DNA of 64,000 bases from contig OX578137.1 in the NCBI GenBank assembly GCA_951213105.1, positions 78,933,604 through 78,997,603 of the forward strand, given 5' to 3'. Below the pieces are notes generated by a model. It did no database searches and had not been told where the DNA came from. It saw only the letters and a list, made by a program, of their open reading frames with translations. Shown here piece after piece: positions 1-12,191 of the stretch. The position numbers were made by a program, and so were the translations under genes. Source of the DNA: Amaurobius ferox (lineage: Eukaryota > Arthropoda > Arachnida > Araneae > Amaurobiidae). Positions within the stretch are counted from its first letter, which is position 1. Every line of letters starts with the position of its first letter.

Positions 1-1803
1 CCTCATGAACATACGGAGGAGAATTGTAAATTTATGGCTATGGTATTGGATATGATTAAGTTAAAGGCAAGTAAGCATCGTATTGAATTGAACCCTCTAA
101 AACAGAAGATAATTACAAAGGAATTTTTTATGACTACTTTTAAAAACAAGATTTTTGACAGAATTCCTTTCACTTCTATTTTGAATGGAATTAATAAATT
201 TTTACCAATTCTTTTTATTACAGTTAAATTGAATTACCGTTATGTTTGTACTAACGGCAGAAAAATATACAACTATAGTCATATATGTAAGAATGCCTCG
301 TTGTATGACGTGGAAGAGTGTAATTGCAAGAACAGTGTATATAGTGACCCATATCACAAACATATTATTACAGGAAATTTAAGTTTTATTGAAGACCAAC
401 AACTAAAATATATTTTCAAATTGGGAACTAAGTTTCGAGAACAAGAATTTGAGTGTGTATATGATGATTTACATAACGATCTGTATCAATTCATTTATCG
501 TTTAGCTGTGAAATACAGTGTTCCTGTTCAGACATTTGATGAATGGAAATATCATTTTATTAATGGTTTCAAATTGCACTATCAAATGAGATACAAAAAT
601 ACTAAAGTATCATCCGTACCTAGATCCATCAAAAACATCAGAGATAGCTTTGTAATCACTTATACAGATAAAATCGTGGCTAATTACGCATTTACCTGTA
701 AAAAATATTATATGGAAAATTTACAGAAATGTTACCTTGATCAGGATATGTATACATCGGTATCGCATAATAGTAAAACTTTGACCAATCGGATCAAAGC
801 CTTATACAAAAGAATTGATATTGATCTTAAAAATGTTAAGTTCCCTTACTTAGTGCTTATACCAAAGATGCATAAGGAACCCGTTAAATTCCGCACTGTC
901 ACCGTATGATGCGGAACTTATTTGACCATTGCTAACTTAAAACTTTTAAATATCCTAAAGCAAGTTATGATTCACCTTCAAAAGCAGGGAACTGTTATTA
1001 TCAAGAACAGCCATGATATCATTAAAAGACTTAAATTCTGTGACAAGGAATTGCGATTCAGAAGTTATGATTTTCGCGATCTTTTCAATAATATTGATAT
1101 TGCACAACTTTACCTTATATTGAAGGAATTGCATGAGTTACATAATTTGAAAGAGTACATTACATATCGAAAATATATGGACCTTATCAATCTGGTTTTG
1201 AGGGAAAATATACTTTTTGACGGAAAGTGCTATTATAAACAGATTAAAGGAATTCCAATGGGGGGAAGTTGTTCATCAATATTGGCTGACATATATCTCA
1301 CTAAATATGAGCATGGAACACACATATTATATGAGATACCGTACTTTCGTTATGTTGATGACGTGCTGTATGGATATTATGAAAATGCAGCAGGATTGGA
1401 ATTCAATTTTTACCCCAGTGGCTTGGAATTGGTTGAAAATAAACGTGCAGAGGATGGATCGGTGAATTTCTTGGATATCACCATTAAGTACAATACAAGG
1501 AATGGAATTTATACGAGTCTACACGACAAAAGAAAAAGTTATGGCATAAAAATTAACAATATCATCACTTGGAAAACGAACCTCTCAAGATTCATTTTTA
1601 GAAATATACTTTTGGGACATTTCAAGAGAAACCAAATATGCAACACTTTAGCAAAGGATTGCATATCAAGTAACAAGGGGATAATATTAGAGGCATTAAA
1701 AAAGAATTACCCTGTTAAATTCCTGAAGAAATATTATAATTCTTTTTTCAACAATAAAAATGAAGCAAATTCTTTCAAAAGGGATTTTGCGGAATTGGGA
1801 TAG
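1..1803 (+). CDS. Naiad-type Penelope-like element reverse transcriptase, 5' end outside window, in-frame TGA at 907-909
   Basis: Frame 1 is open from the first base of the window to TAG at 1801-1803 except for one TGA at 907-909, so this is the 3' part of a longer ORF. Visible in order: a CNC (CxC) motif at 319-327; the motif PKMHKEPVKFR at 862-894, matching the PKIHK block of PLE reverse transcriptases; a first catalytic Asp in YDFRDLFNNI (Asp codon 1069-1071); GIPMGG at 1249-1266; the active site YVDD at 1351-1362; and VNFLDI near 1462. A CxC linker followed by a PLE RT is the published signature of Naiads, which carry an N-terminal GIY-YIG endonuclease; that part would lie upstream and is not seen. 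The product would copy RNA into DNA at the target site. The decayed relative at 45541-46767 has a GGA glycine codon where this copy has TGA. Published spider Naiads are selenoproteins, so the TGA may be a selenocysteine codon; simple decay is the alternative. No other stop interrupts about 600 codons. Confidence 0.85.
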
Positions 1804-1960
1804 TTTCTGCATATCACTTGAAGACTTGCACATGCGCATAGTTATTTATATAATAGGAGATTTTGTGTTTCCTTAGTTGTGCGTTTCTTGACTTCCATTC
1901 TCAGTGGTCTGTTTCTCCATGTATGGGTGCTTCTGACTGGGCACGTATGGGGGATCAACC

Positions 1961-2060
1961 TTTGCAATGCATTGGTTCCGTGAGCGTTTGCCCGGGCTGG
2001 AAAAGCAGCTTTAAACGGGAATGAGGAGTCGCCATCCTCCTCTACCATTGCATGCATTGT
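1961..2060 (+). promoter_or_regulatory. SECIS-like stem-loop candidate in the Naiad 3' UTR
   Basis: A hairpin can be drawn with GTGAG (TGA at 1981-1983) opposite GGAA at 2018-2021, which supplies the tandem G.A pairs of a SECIS core. Directly above it CGTTT (1985-1989) pairs with AAACG (2013-2017). A further short helix with a CCC bulge leads to a small apical loop containing AAAA (2001-2004). Below the core, CAATGCAT and TGGT (1965-1976) can pair with ACCA and ATGCATTG in 2044-2059, with a small GAGGA/TCCTC side hairpin between. The apical loop is small and there is a bulge, so this is only a candidate. It is reported because a TGA-coded selenocysteine would need such an element here. Confidence 0.25.
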
Positions 2061-2109
2061 ATTTGGTTTTCCCTTCCATTGAGCTTAATCCTCGTTTTTG
2101 ATTTCAATA

Positions 2110-2154
<45 letters not shown>
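2110..2154. repeat. (TA)n microsatellite at the 3' edge of the Naiad element
   Basis: An uninterrupted TA dinucleotide run of about 44 bp. It lies directly downstream of the Naiad 3' UTR and probably marks the insertion target. Confidence 0.95.
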
Positions 2155-2159
<5 letters not shown>

Positions 2160-3075
2160 TAGCAAATTTAATAGTTTAGTTATGCTATTTCTTGTATTAA
2201 TGAGTATATGTAACTGATGTGTATTTTTTGGGAAACTGTATAACTTCAATGTGTTAATTCAATGTGTGCGGGTGAACATGTGAGACAAATTTTCAGCTTT
2301 TAACTAAATGAATAATTCAGATGTGTTTTTTTTGGCGTGTAATAAATTGTTGATGTGGAACGACAGTGGTATCAAGTAGTAGATCTATTATGTGCATGTG
2401 TTATGAGGGGAACGAGTCGGGGTGATGCATTCGAGAGACGTATGCGTCTAAACGCAAGATAGGATAAAAATTACCAAGCCGTAATAAAATTGCCAAGCAT
2501 TTGCTTTTCTTACTTCTGGTACTTAATTTGCATTTCTCAATAATTAACGTTGGAACATATTTCTCATATTATAGATTATTATCGGCAGTTTGTAGAAATA
2601 AATGAAATTTTTATGTAAACCGTTATATTATTTGTAAATACCCGTGTAACAAGAGGCATTCTGTGTTGTGAACGTACCTCCGGTACATCCCCTCGACTAT
2701 TTTTGTTATGTGTAATTTTGTATGAGTAATAACTTCCATTCAATTTCGAATAATAAAACTGCCGTATATTATTTTATATCATTGAGTATAAAAATGGCTA
2801 TATTTTACTGAATTTAAATGGCAGATGAGAAGCACAAACTTAGTATGAGTTATCACTTTATTTTGAGAATATTTGACAAACAAATGTGATCCCAAAAATG
2901 AATGTTCTAGCTAGCATTTGAACCAGCCATCTCTGCTTGTTCAGCCGATGTTCCATTCCTAAAACTACTGGAGCTGTAGTATTTTCTAGTTGAATTAGTC
3001 TTTACCTATTTTTGGGTCAAATTAAAATGTAGAACGTTGAAGGGTACTGATTATTATAATGACAATTTTATCACA

Positions 3076-3077
<2 letters not shown>
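2155..3077. other. No gene recognised
   Basis: AT-rich sequence with stops in all frames. No motif, TIR or tRNA-like block was recognised. Confidence 0.6.
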
Positions 3078-3121
<44 letters not shown>

Positions 3122-3224
3122 GCCTCTCTCTCTGTCGCTCTCTCCTTGTCTCTCTCTCCCTGTCTCTCTCTCTCCCTGTCTCTCTCTCTCCCTGTCTCTC
3201 TGTCTCTGTCTCTATCTCTCTCCA
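3078..3224. repeat. (TA)n followed by (TC)n microsatellite
   Basis: A TA run of about 40 bp (3079-3117) passes directly into about 105 bp of imperfect TCTC with CCTG interruptions. Long reading frames here on both strands are artefacts of the simple repeat. Confidence 0.95.
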
Positions 3225-4160
3225 GGAATTTATGCAACTCATTTTTACTCTAAAGTTCGGCATTTTTGATAAATTAGTCATCCTTCACATTCTACCCAAC
3301 CCATTTACCCAGGTACCTTTTAAAACACCTATATATCAAAGACTATTTTAAAAAAAGATTGATATTTGATACATATTGGATACAAGATGGATGGCATTGA
3401 TCATTCAAACTCAAATATATTGTAATTGCGTTATTTCAGAATATAGATGCACAAAAATTTAAACAAAATTAAACCGATTTTAGGACTGATTCAATACTAT
3501 ACAAATTAAAAAGAACTAAAAAAATCACGATTTTGACACAAGATGGATGCCATATTTTATTTTGAAATGGATCGCGTGATCTCTTCATAAAATATGGGTG
3601 TAATTAACATGTTAATTTTTAATTAAAAAACTACCGAGTATAATTTGCTGAATTATTTTTTTGTATTTTTGGTGGGATAACTTGAATATTTCCTAAAACT
3701 TTCGTAGCCATTTGTGAATTTTAAATTTGTTTAAAAAATGTTTGAAAAATTAGTCCCGATATAATTCAATGTATTTCATTTTTTCAACCCGGGTTCAATC
3801 CAAAACTAATTGGGTGATAGTATTCATTTATATTCTCGTATGTTCCACAAATCGTCTGAACAACATACTAAAATTTAATTTTGATAAATTCATTTTTGTG
3901 GCAGTTATCGTGCGAACAGACAGACAGAATGAACAAATTCATAAACAATTTTCAACTATGTTGTAAAGTTAGCTAGTATGAATATGTTATTATTGTTACA
4001 TATGGATTTATTGGAAATCATTCCATTACATAATTGGCATATCACAATGAAACAAAGGTAAGAATTCAAAACAAAGAAAATTAACTAAATACAAAACAAG
4101 GATATTATAAATCAAACAAACAAAAAGCACAATGAGAAGAGGTCGAAGAAGGGTTAGCAT
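3225..4160. other. No gene recognised
   Basis: AT-rich. A phrase like 'acaagatggatggcat' occurs twice in diverged form (near 3382 and 3540), and a CAGACAGACAGA stretch near 3919 resembles the tails of dispersed arthropod repeats. No coding content was seen. Confidence 0.5.
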
Positions 4161-4860
4161 TTAAAACTTCTGCCTTCCCAATACAGTCTGTAAACTTAGC
4201 TGCTGGGAATCTGTATCTAAACCCGGGCACACTAAAAGGTGACTTGAGTTCATAACATCAGCAATACAAACGGGACACACACTCGTTGGAAGAATTCCTA
4301 GTTTATTTTGGTGTTCGGGCAGCAATCATGACCCGTTTTCAGTCTAAAATTGGTCACTACTTCCCTACGAGGTTGGTTACTACTCGTCTTACAGCTCTCG
4401 TGGATATTCTTCCAAATTTTGACTCTTGATTTGCTTGCCAGGTTTATTTCGCAATTCTCTACAATTTTGCTATAAACTCGTTTTTTGCATGACCCCCGGT
4501 AGGACAAGTTTTGGGGCAAGATAACTAGGGTTTGACTTTGCCAATACTTCAGCAGACTCGTTACCGTTGATTTCCAGATGTGATGGTATCCACTTAATCA
4601 CAATAGATTTCTACATCTAAGAAAATCCATAATCTGCTTTATTCCAGTTATGGTCTAGGTTTCAATAAGTTTAATTTTCGAGACAGCTTGAATGGCTGCT
4701 CTAAATTCCCTCAGTATGACAACTTTTGAATAAAATCAATTCTAAACTAAATTTTTAACTGCCAAAAAGTTGGCTTAGATTTCTGCATCAAAATTAGACA
4801 AATATGTACCGACAGTGGCGTACTGAGAAAATATCTTGCCTTCCATGCACTCCAGCTCTG
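4161..4860 (-). pseudogene. Non-LTR retrotransposon remnant: RNase H domain and C-terminal tail
   Basis: Read on the minus strand in shifting frames, this carries landmarks of the C-terminal end of LINE polyproteins that have an RNase H domain. Near 4842-4778 is an NFDAEI block (the Glu region). Near 4606-4540 is WIPSHLEINGNESAE, the usual WIPSHxGxxGNExAD motif with the last Asp as Glu. Near 4380-4330 is NFRLKTGHDC. The final tail CPVCIADVMNSSHLLVCP has the C-x2-C...H...C spacing of the terminal zinc-binding segment, and a stop falls at 4161. RNase H would remove the RNA template during target-primed reverse transcription. The RT domain is absent and several frameshifts are present, so this is an old 5'-truncated fossil. 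Confidence 0.75.
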
Positions 4861-5822
4861 GCGATTATGAATACAGTATTTTTAAAGAATTAATAAACTT
4901 TTATCATTTTCCATACTCATTGAAATACATTAAAATTCAATAACAATTATCTTTCAAAACTGTCATCTTAAAGTTTATCTTGAATGTGTCTGGTTTATTG
5001 ATATTTACAAATAATGCGTTACAATTTACCTAATGTTAAATATTGCATATATTTTAACTTTTAATATAAATCATTTTTAAGCAGATTTTGCCCAAATTAT
5101 CATCTCTTCACATTTTCTCAAATGAAACTATTTGCCCGTATCTCTGTGATGTTTGTTATAACTACATAAAATAAGTATTAGACGTATATAAAATGCATTT
5201 GTGATTCGCAAGATTAAAACACAAAGTAATAAAAATTCGAAGTTTACTGCGTTGCAGATCAGTGAAAATCCCGAGATAAATAGGATATAAAATATTCTAT
5301 ATAGGAAAATAGTAATTTGAATTACATTTGTATATACATGGTATTAATGTATTATATATTAACAGAAATCAGCCCACTGCATAAAATTCAGCGGCGAGAC
5401 TGTATTTTTGAAATATTCAGAAAATATATTTTCAGAGAAGATTTAGGTAGAATTTGAAAATAGCTTGACAATGAAAGCAGTGAAGCTTCAGATGTGAATA
5501 ACTTGTTCGCAGAAATGCTAAACTGTAACTCTGTGTAATGTGACAAAAAATAAATTTAATATATGCGTGTCTGTGTGTGTGTGAGAGAGAGAAAGATAGA
5601 GATAAACAATAATAAAATACAATATATAAATACATCAAATAGCGTTTAGAAAAATATAAGATAGAAAAATATGTTATGTCATGAGAGTTTTTAATTTGTT
5701 CCGTTCTGTCTTATTATTTTTCTGCATGCCATTTATCCTTCTTATATAATGTACACCTCTTGTAAATTTTTATTTTACCCTTCAGGCATTTATGAAATAA
5801 TTATCTGCTATTTATTATTATA
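4861..5822. other. No gene recognised; small GT/GA microsatellite
   Basis: AT-rich non-coding sequence. A short TG run followed by GAGAGA lies at about 5566-5605. Nothing else was identified. Confidence 0.6.
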
Positions 5823-6590
5823 CAGGGTGATTAAAAAAAAAAGATGGACCAAACTTTACGAGGTGATAGTACACACCAAACCAAGCATTTTTCATCATAG
5901 TTTACCTGGTCGGAAATAAAACGTAAGGCGCCAGTGAGCGCTAGATGGTGAAACCGACAATTTGAGGCGCACACACAAGAATGACTTAGAAGTTATAAAA
6001 TGACATTTAATAAAAAAATAATTACAGTTATGGCTGAAAAGAGCGAGCGCCAACCTGAATGCACGTCTCACAGCGACAATGGAGAGATTGGTGATCTCCC
6101 TCGAACAGACCATGCATGTCGCGCACTTCGGCAGTAGCGGTCTTAATTCTGGAAGACGAGTTCCTCCTCAGATTTAAGGGGAGTGTTATAGACGAGACTC
6201 TTGAGATATCAGTACTAAAAGAAGATCCATAGATCAAATGCATATCGACTTCGTCCATATTTTTGTATTCCTCTATCGTCTCAATGTTGGAGCTGCAATT
6301 AATTGCTGCAAACTGATAAGGACTTTCATTAGGTGTTACGAAAATTGGAATATGGGTTCTTATTCCTTCCTAGATGAAATTTTTATATGTAGTGTTCTTG
6401 TTCAGCCAGAAAATATTAACCATAAGGATGTTTTTAAGTTTGCGTACCGGCTGCTTCCCAACAAGTAAGCTCCCTATAACGTCTTTACGTTTCATATAAC
6501 GTCTTTACGTTCATAAACAATGACGAAAATGCTTAGTTTGGTGTATTCTAACACCTCGTGAAGTTTCTTCCATCTTTTTTGATCACTCTG
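5823..6590. mobile_element. DNA transposon with ~80-bp terminal inverted repeats, apparently non-autonomous
   Basis: The left end begins CAGGGTGATT and continues through about 82 bp to near 5904. The reverse complement of 6512-6590 begins CAGAGTGATC and follows the same order of blocks (AAAGATGGA, ACGAGGTG, ACACCAAAC, AAGCATTTT), about 80% identical by eye. The ~600-bp interior has short frames on both strands, one on the minus strand (6113-5895), but none shows a convincing DDE triad. Near the right end the block ATAACGTCTTTACGTT is directly repeated (6476-6510). A mariner/Tc1-related family is a guess from the end sequence; no clean target duplication was found. Confidence 0.7.
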
Positions 6591-6716
6591 TTTATGCAAA
6601 ACATATTCGTTGTCATTTTATTTATTTATCTAGTGGCTAACTTATAATATCAAATGTACTTTCATATGTTCTTACTTTTATATCTTCATCTTTTTTTGTC
6701 GGAAAATTTAAAGAAA

Positions 6717-6756
6717 ATATATATAGCTGATTTGATATATATATATATATAGCTGA

Positions 6757-6816
<60 letters not shown>

Positions 6817-6840
6817 GAAAATACATATATCTGATATATT
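6717..6840. repeat. (AT)n microsatellite with AGCTGATYTGATATAT subrepeat
   Basis: The block AGCTGATTTGATATAT occurs twice (about 6724 and 6751) before a pure AT run of about 54 bp at 6761-6814. Confidence 0.9.
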
Positions 6841-8825
6841 TACAGATGTTAAATACTTATAGAAGATATGATAAAAAAGAAATAAAGTAGAAAAATGGAT
6901 ATCTTTGAGTAAATAGTTGATCTTTATAACGAGATACCATTAGACAATACTCAAGTTAATATTCAGAAGTTCAACTTGAAAAAATATACATGTATCATAT
7001 TCAAAAACTATGTACTTCAAAACCATAAAAATTAATTAGCATAGTTAAAATCTATGGCTAATTCTTTAACTATTCAAACTCTCGTAAGTATAATAAACAC
7101 TAAATTATGGATAAGTGTACTTAACTTTATTTTCTATAATCCGGGTTCTTGAAAATCTCTTTCTTCCATTCAACTATCTGTATTAATTGCTAGAGAATTT
7201 TCTCGTTGCGGCCACGTAGAAATTCTTCGAATGCTTTCGTAAAGTATTCATGCTTCCCCGACAAAAGAATTTAATTTAGTTCTTATTTGGAAATTTTAAA
7301 CAAAATCCTTCTAACGATGAGTTGTACTTCTGGTTAAGTGCACTTTAGACTTATATTTAAAGAACTGAAAATTCCCGTTTTAAATGCATTACGTATGTCT
7401 TGGGGTAAATCCTTGCTCATAATTGTAAATCTAATTTTGCTTAAGTGCTGGAACAGAAAAGGCTGGTAAACAATTTTATTTTTATTGCTTCTGAAGTAGT
7501 CAGGACAGAAACTATAGAAGCAAAATTGTACGACTATAGAAGCCGATAACTAATATTGAATAGAGCAAAGTATGAATATATTGTATCGATTTGAATGTTT
7601 TTGAGTTCAAGGACTTCATTTTGCATGTTAGGCTAAGAATCAATTTAGACGACCTAGCTGGTATTTTCTTTTTGCATATGAAAACTTTTTTATAGCAATT
7701 TCAGGATTTTATATTTATGGCTCTATATAAAAATAAAAAAAATAATAAGATTATTGTAAAAAAGTTCAATATTACTTGTAAAAAGATTTCAACGTGCAAT
7801 AAATTCAAAGATTCTATAATTATCAACCTGATAGAGAAATCCCCTTGCCAGTTTACATGGATCTTTCAATATTTGAAAAAACGCAAAAAAAAAGAAAAAT
7901 CGTGGAAAAGTTGCCCCTTTCAATCTCAATATCATATACTTGCTTTCTGGAGCTCTCAACAGCTATGTGTGGAAGTTGTAAATGTTCCAAGAAATAAAAA
8001 TATTGTGGCCATCAAAATTACCTGAGGGTATCTTTACAATTTGTGCATACTATAACATATACCACAATCCATGCAGTACAACCTCAGTGAGTTCCTTTAA
8101 TGGGACAATTATATCCATATTTTATGTTTGGGGACAGTAAGGCCTGCACGAGGTATGGCAGAAGTGCCTTTAAAAAGCTTCGTGCGCCAAGTCTTCCAGA
8201 AAAAATTGCTTAAACAAGTCTAATGAATCTACTATTCCAGTTTGTTCTGATATATCAAAACTCATGTTGTTGACCACTACTACGACTCTGAAGAAAGAAG
8301 ATGGCTGAAACGTATTATTACTCAAGATACAAATATCGAACTTGATGAATTGAGTGCTACCTACCTTGCAAGTAGTCAACGGCAAAGTAGTAAACTGTAG
8401 CTTATTTAGCTTACGTGTAAATACGGACCTGATTGGACACTTTATAATGCATCTGGGCTAGTTTTCGATACCTGAGATTTCCTTTAAAGCATACATAATT
8501 AGCAAAATCTAATTTTTTCAGACACACTACATTTATTAAATAAAAGAAAATTAACTTTAGATATCTTCATAAGATAAATCGTTCAGTAGAAATGAAGGAA
8601 AATGAATACTAAGACTCAAAACTCAGATTTTAATACCGTTCAAAATGCAGCGGTACGATGAAATCAGAAATTTGGATTAGAAACAAAGATTAGTACAGCA
8701 CGATAAATTATAACTTTGTAAATACATAAAAATTGCAGATATATAAAAATAAACTGGCATAACCGTTTTAAAGGTAAATATGATCATTTTTATTCAGGAC
8801 CGTGACGTCACAAAGTAAAGTTAGA
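6841..8825. other. No gene recognised
   Basis: AT-rich. The longest frames (102 codons at 7717-8025 on plus, 71 codons at 8170-8385 on minus) show no recognisable domain and have the composition of chance frames in AT-rich DNA. Confidence 0.55.
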
Positions 8826-8827
8826 TC

Positions 8828-9455
8828 GGCAACTGGAGCAGTCTAGAAAAAAGCTGAAAATTAGAAAAATGATGCTGCCGTCGCTGTTTTAAAAATGAAA
8901 GAAAATGAACCATAACTACAGGCAGAAAACTAAGAACGAAAAATCAACATAGAAAAGACTGACCGGTGGATCAATTTATTTTTGTGCTTATGCTGTATTT
9001 ACAAAGTTCTAATTTATCATGTAACGACTGAAAAGTTAAATCTGTCATATCTTGATGACTTAATAAATATAAAAGAAACCTTTGTATATTTTGTTATTTT
9101 ATTTGTATATTTTATTTAGAACACAATGTACATTTTATTTAGTATGACTATTCAGCAAAAGTTAATTGAACGAATCGTTTCAACAAACATCATTTAAAAT
9201 CTTCACACGTTTTCATCATTATATCATATGAATTAAACATTTGATGTGTACAACTTATTTGAAATCCTTTATGTGGTGACATTTTAATGTATGTAAACTA
9301 ATGTTTTTAGTTGAAAAAGTGTATTGCAGTAAAACTAGAACATAGCTGAAGATTGAAGAAAATATGCTGCCATCGTTGCGGTAAAAACTGAAAGAAATAA
9401 ACTGATACGACAGGCAGAAAACTGAGAACGAAAAAATCCACAGAGAAAAGAAGGG
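8828..9455. repeat. Diverged direct repeat pair of ~130 bp
   Basis: Segments at about 8828-8965 and 9325-9452 share an ordered series of blocks: AGCTGAA, ATGCTGCC, CTGAAAGAAA, CAGGCAGAAAACT, GAGAACGAAAAA, CAGAGAAAAGA. They are offset by roughly 495 bp. The family and mechanism are unknown. Confidence 0.65.
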
Positions 9456-12190
9456 ATAGTATTATTATTGTAATGAAATAGTTTATTATATTAAATATAA
9501 TCAAAAGAAGAAATACATAAAACTAGGCGAACAAGAAATACATTTTCAAGGTAATTTCAACAAATTATTCCATTCAAAGTTTTAATCATAATTTTAAACA
9601 TTTATAGCCAATGAATATAAAGACTGATACTGTATAAAAATGCATTCTTGAATTTTATTTGAAAAACCAAAAAGAACAAAAAGCTTTTTAAGTGTTTTTT
9701 CTGTCCTTCCGACATTGCTCATTTCTCGTTTCAGTTTGCATTGTTCTGGAAAAACAATCAGACAAAATTATACAAAATCTTTTTTGGTCCAAATAAGAAG
9801 AGGATTTTACATTAAAAAGCTTAAAAGTAAAACGAATAAGTTCTTATTTCTAACATAGCAATCAGTAGTTTATGTTATCGTAATAGAAACTTTTAACTAC
9901 AGATTTTTAATTGTGGTGAGCCATTTAATCTTTTTCATCAGCAATAACGCGGTTTTTCAACTTCCTCAGGGTACAAAGTTATTTTCTTTCATGTAACTTT
10001 TTTCTTGCTTTTAGTTTTTGCAGACAAAACTATTTTTTAACATTCTGAACGGTTTCAAATTATATCTTTTGTTATTTGCATAAAATATTGACGTACATTG
10101 AAAACCATTTCATTAGTTTTAATATAAGTTTCTAGACAAAATAGAATACGTTGACTATTTTGAAAATTAATAAATAGATTAGAACATAACATGCTGAGCA
10201 GACAAAATCAATTGTTCGAATTATTTTTTCAGTGCAAACAAATCTAAATCTGAATGCAAAAGGAGAGAAATAATGACCTTGCATCGCAACTGAAATGTCT
10301 AAATAACTAAACTCAGTGTGGTAGTGTCATCTTATATGGTCCACGTCAACTAGAAGGAGAAATGTTGTCCCAGTTGAGGTGGATAATTATGACATAGGTT
10401 GGCCAGTTCAGTGACCCATGGTTCGATCAGTCTGTAACACTGCAGTCTTTATAACTCTACTGAAGCAAAATAAAAAAATCCAAAACAATTATCAATCGTG
10501 AAATTAATTATTTTGCTTCTTTTTCGTCACACCAGGTGAGGCGACCACACTGAGTTCCATGGTTTACCATTTCGATTGCAAAGCAGTGTTTCTGAATGCT
10601 GAATTGATTTAATCGCATTAGAGAAATAATTTCAAGCAACTCCGAAACGATATTTTAATTATTAACTACGATCTTCTACGATTTTACTTTCGATTTTCTA
10701 CAATTTTACTTACCATCTGTTACAATTTTACTTACGATTTTACTAACGATCATGCATGATTCTATTACATTTTATTGGCTCAACATTTTACGTTACGATC
10801 TTTCATTGATTGTTCACAGTTGCTAGTTAGAAATTACTTTATTGTATGAAAAAACTTTATTGTATGAAAATTTTAGCAAACTGAAAGTATGTTTGACCGA
10901 ATATCAACTTTGGGAAGCAAAAGAGTGTTTATTACTAATAGACAGTTGTGAAATAAACTTATTTTTTAAATATCTTGAATCAATATGTTTTTTAAATATT
11001 TTAACTTCCAAGAGGCGGCAACAGCAAATGTTACACATTTGATGTATAGGCCAGTATTTTTACAGATTTATTTCGAAGTTAATGTGTAGTTGCGAGATAT
11101 GATATTTTGTTAGCAGCACGACAAACTCCACCTTCAGTTATAACATCACGCGTCTGAACGACTAGAAGACAAAATACTGAGTTGCCAAAGACAACTTTCA
11201 TAGTTAAATACATGAAATTTTATTTTAAAGTGAAGTGGTCACTTTCTACATGCTAGAATATGCTTTCGACGGCATCCAATTTTGGAAACTTTTGGCTTCC
11301 ATGATTTATTGCCAATTTTCAAAATAAGAAATCGATGTATTTAAAAACTTTAAATGTAATTTAACTTTATATATACATTTATATATTATTTTGTTAGGTG
11401 TTATTAGTGCAATAATGTACGTCATTTAAATCAAGATAAACGAAGCAAATGAAAGAAACAAGTGTTAATCTGTTAAAAGAGCCATTTTTTCTACATCAAA
11501 TTATTTACATATGATACACCTCAAATTTTATTCTATGAATTGCATCTACCAAATTACAAAGCAGGACAAAAAGCGTTACTGGGTTCTAAACTATATTGAT
11601 TTCTGGACCTCCAATTTTGAAGTTTGTTTTATACGTGCCCTCAAAGAACAGAAATATTATCTGAGCAGGATTCAAGAGCACATTTTGCTATAAAACTTTT
11701 TTTGATAAATGTAAAGAATTTTATGATATAAAATATATTTTTGGTTTGGAAGAATTTTAAGAAGCTTGTCGTAAAAATCTTCGAGATTCGAGCATGCCCT
11801 CGTCCATTTAGAATGGAATAAAGGATTCCATAAATTCGTTGCAATGCATACGAGCATAAAATATTTCAAATTTTATTTCATTTATATATCATACTTCGGA
11901 AATAAAACAAGTATGTATTATTATTTGAAATCAATGTTAACATATACATTATTTTTCAAAAAGGAAAAATAAGGGTCCCTACAAAATAATCCGATCATCT
12001 CGAAATTTCGCATGCAAATTCATTTATACCAAGTATGCAAATGATTAAATTTGCAAGGACAATGAGTGTTAACTTCGGTCTTAGCATGCGTTTCTACTGC
12101 GCAACTAGCATCCTATAAAACTGGATAAAAATGCGGACGGTTTATCTTTGCTCGTTATCGGAGTTGCAGTTCCGTGGAGGCACCTCCAAT
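9456..12190. other. No gene recognised
   Basis: AT-rich DNA with only short random frames. Around 10670-10780 the phrase ACGATTTTACTT recurs irregularly several times. The last ~200 bp before 12192 probably include the 5' flank of the Tc1 element that follows, but no matching terminal repeat was located. Confidence 0.5.
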
Positions 12191-12191
12191 A

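Larger units (their letters stand above)
1..2109 (+). mobile_element. Naiad-type PLE copy, 3' part
   Basis: The element contains the RT ORF above plus about 300 bp of 3' untranslated sequence, and appears to stop where a (TA)n tract begins at 2110. Naiads are reported to favour microsatellites as insertion sites, which fits this junction. The 5' end lies outside the window, so length and terminal structure cannot be judged. Confidence 0.7.

Noticed and set aside
3022..3351. Several overlapping ORFs on both strands
   Set aside because: Translations of (TA)n and (TC)n simple repeat (YIYI, SLSL, RERD).
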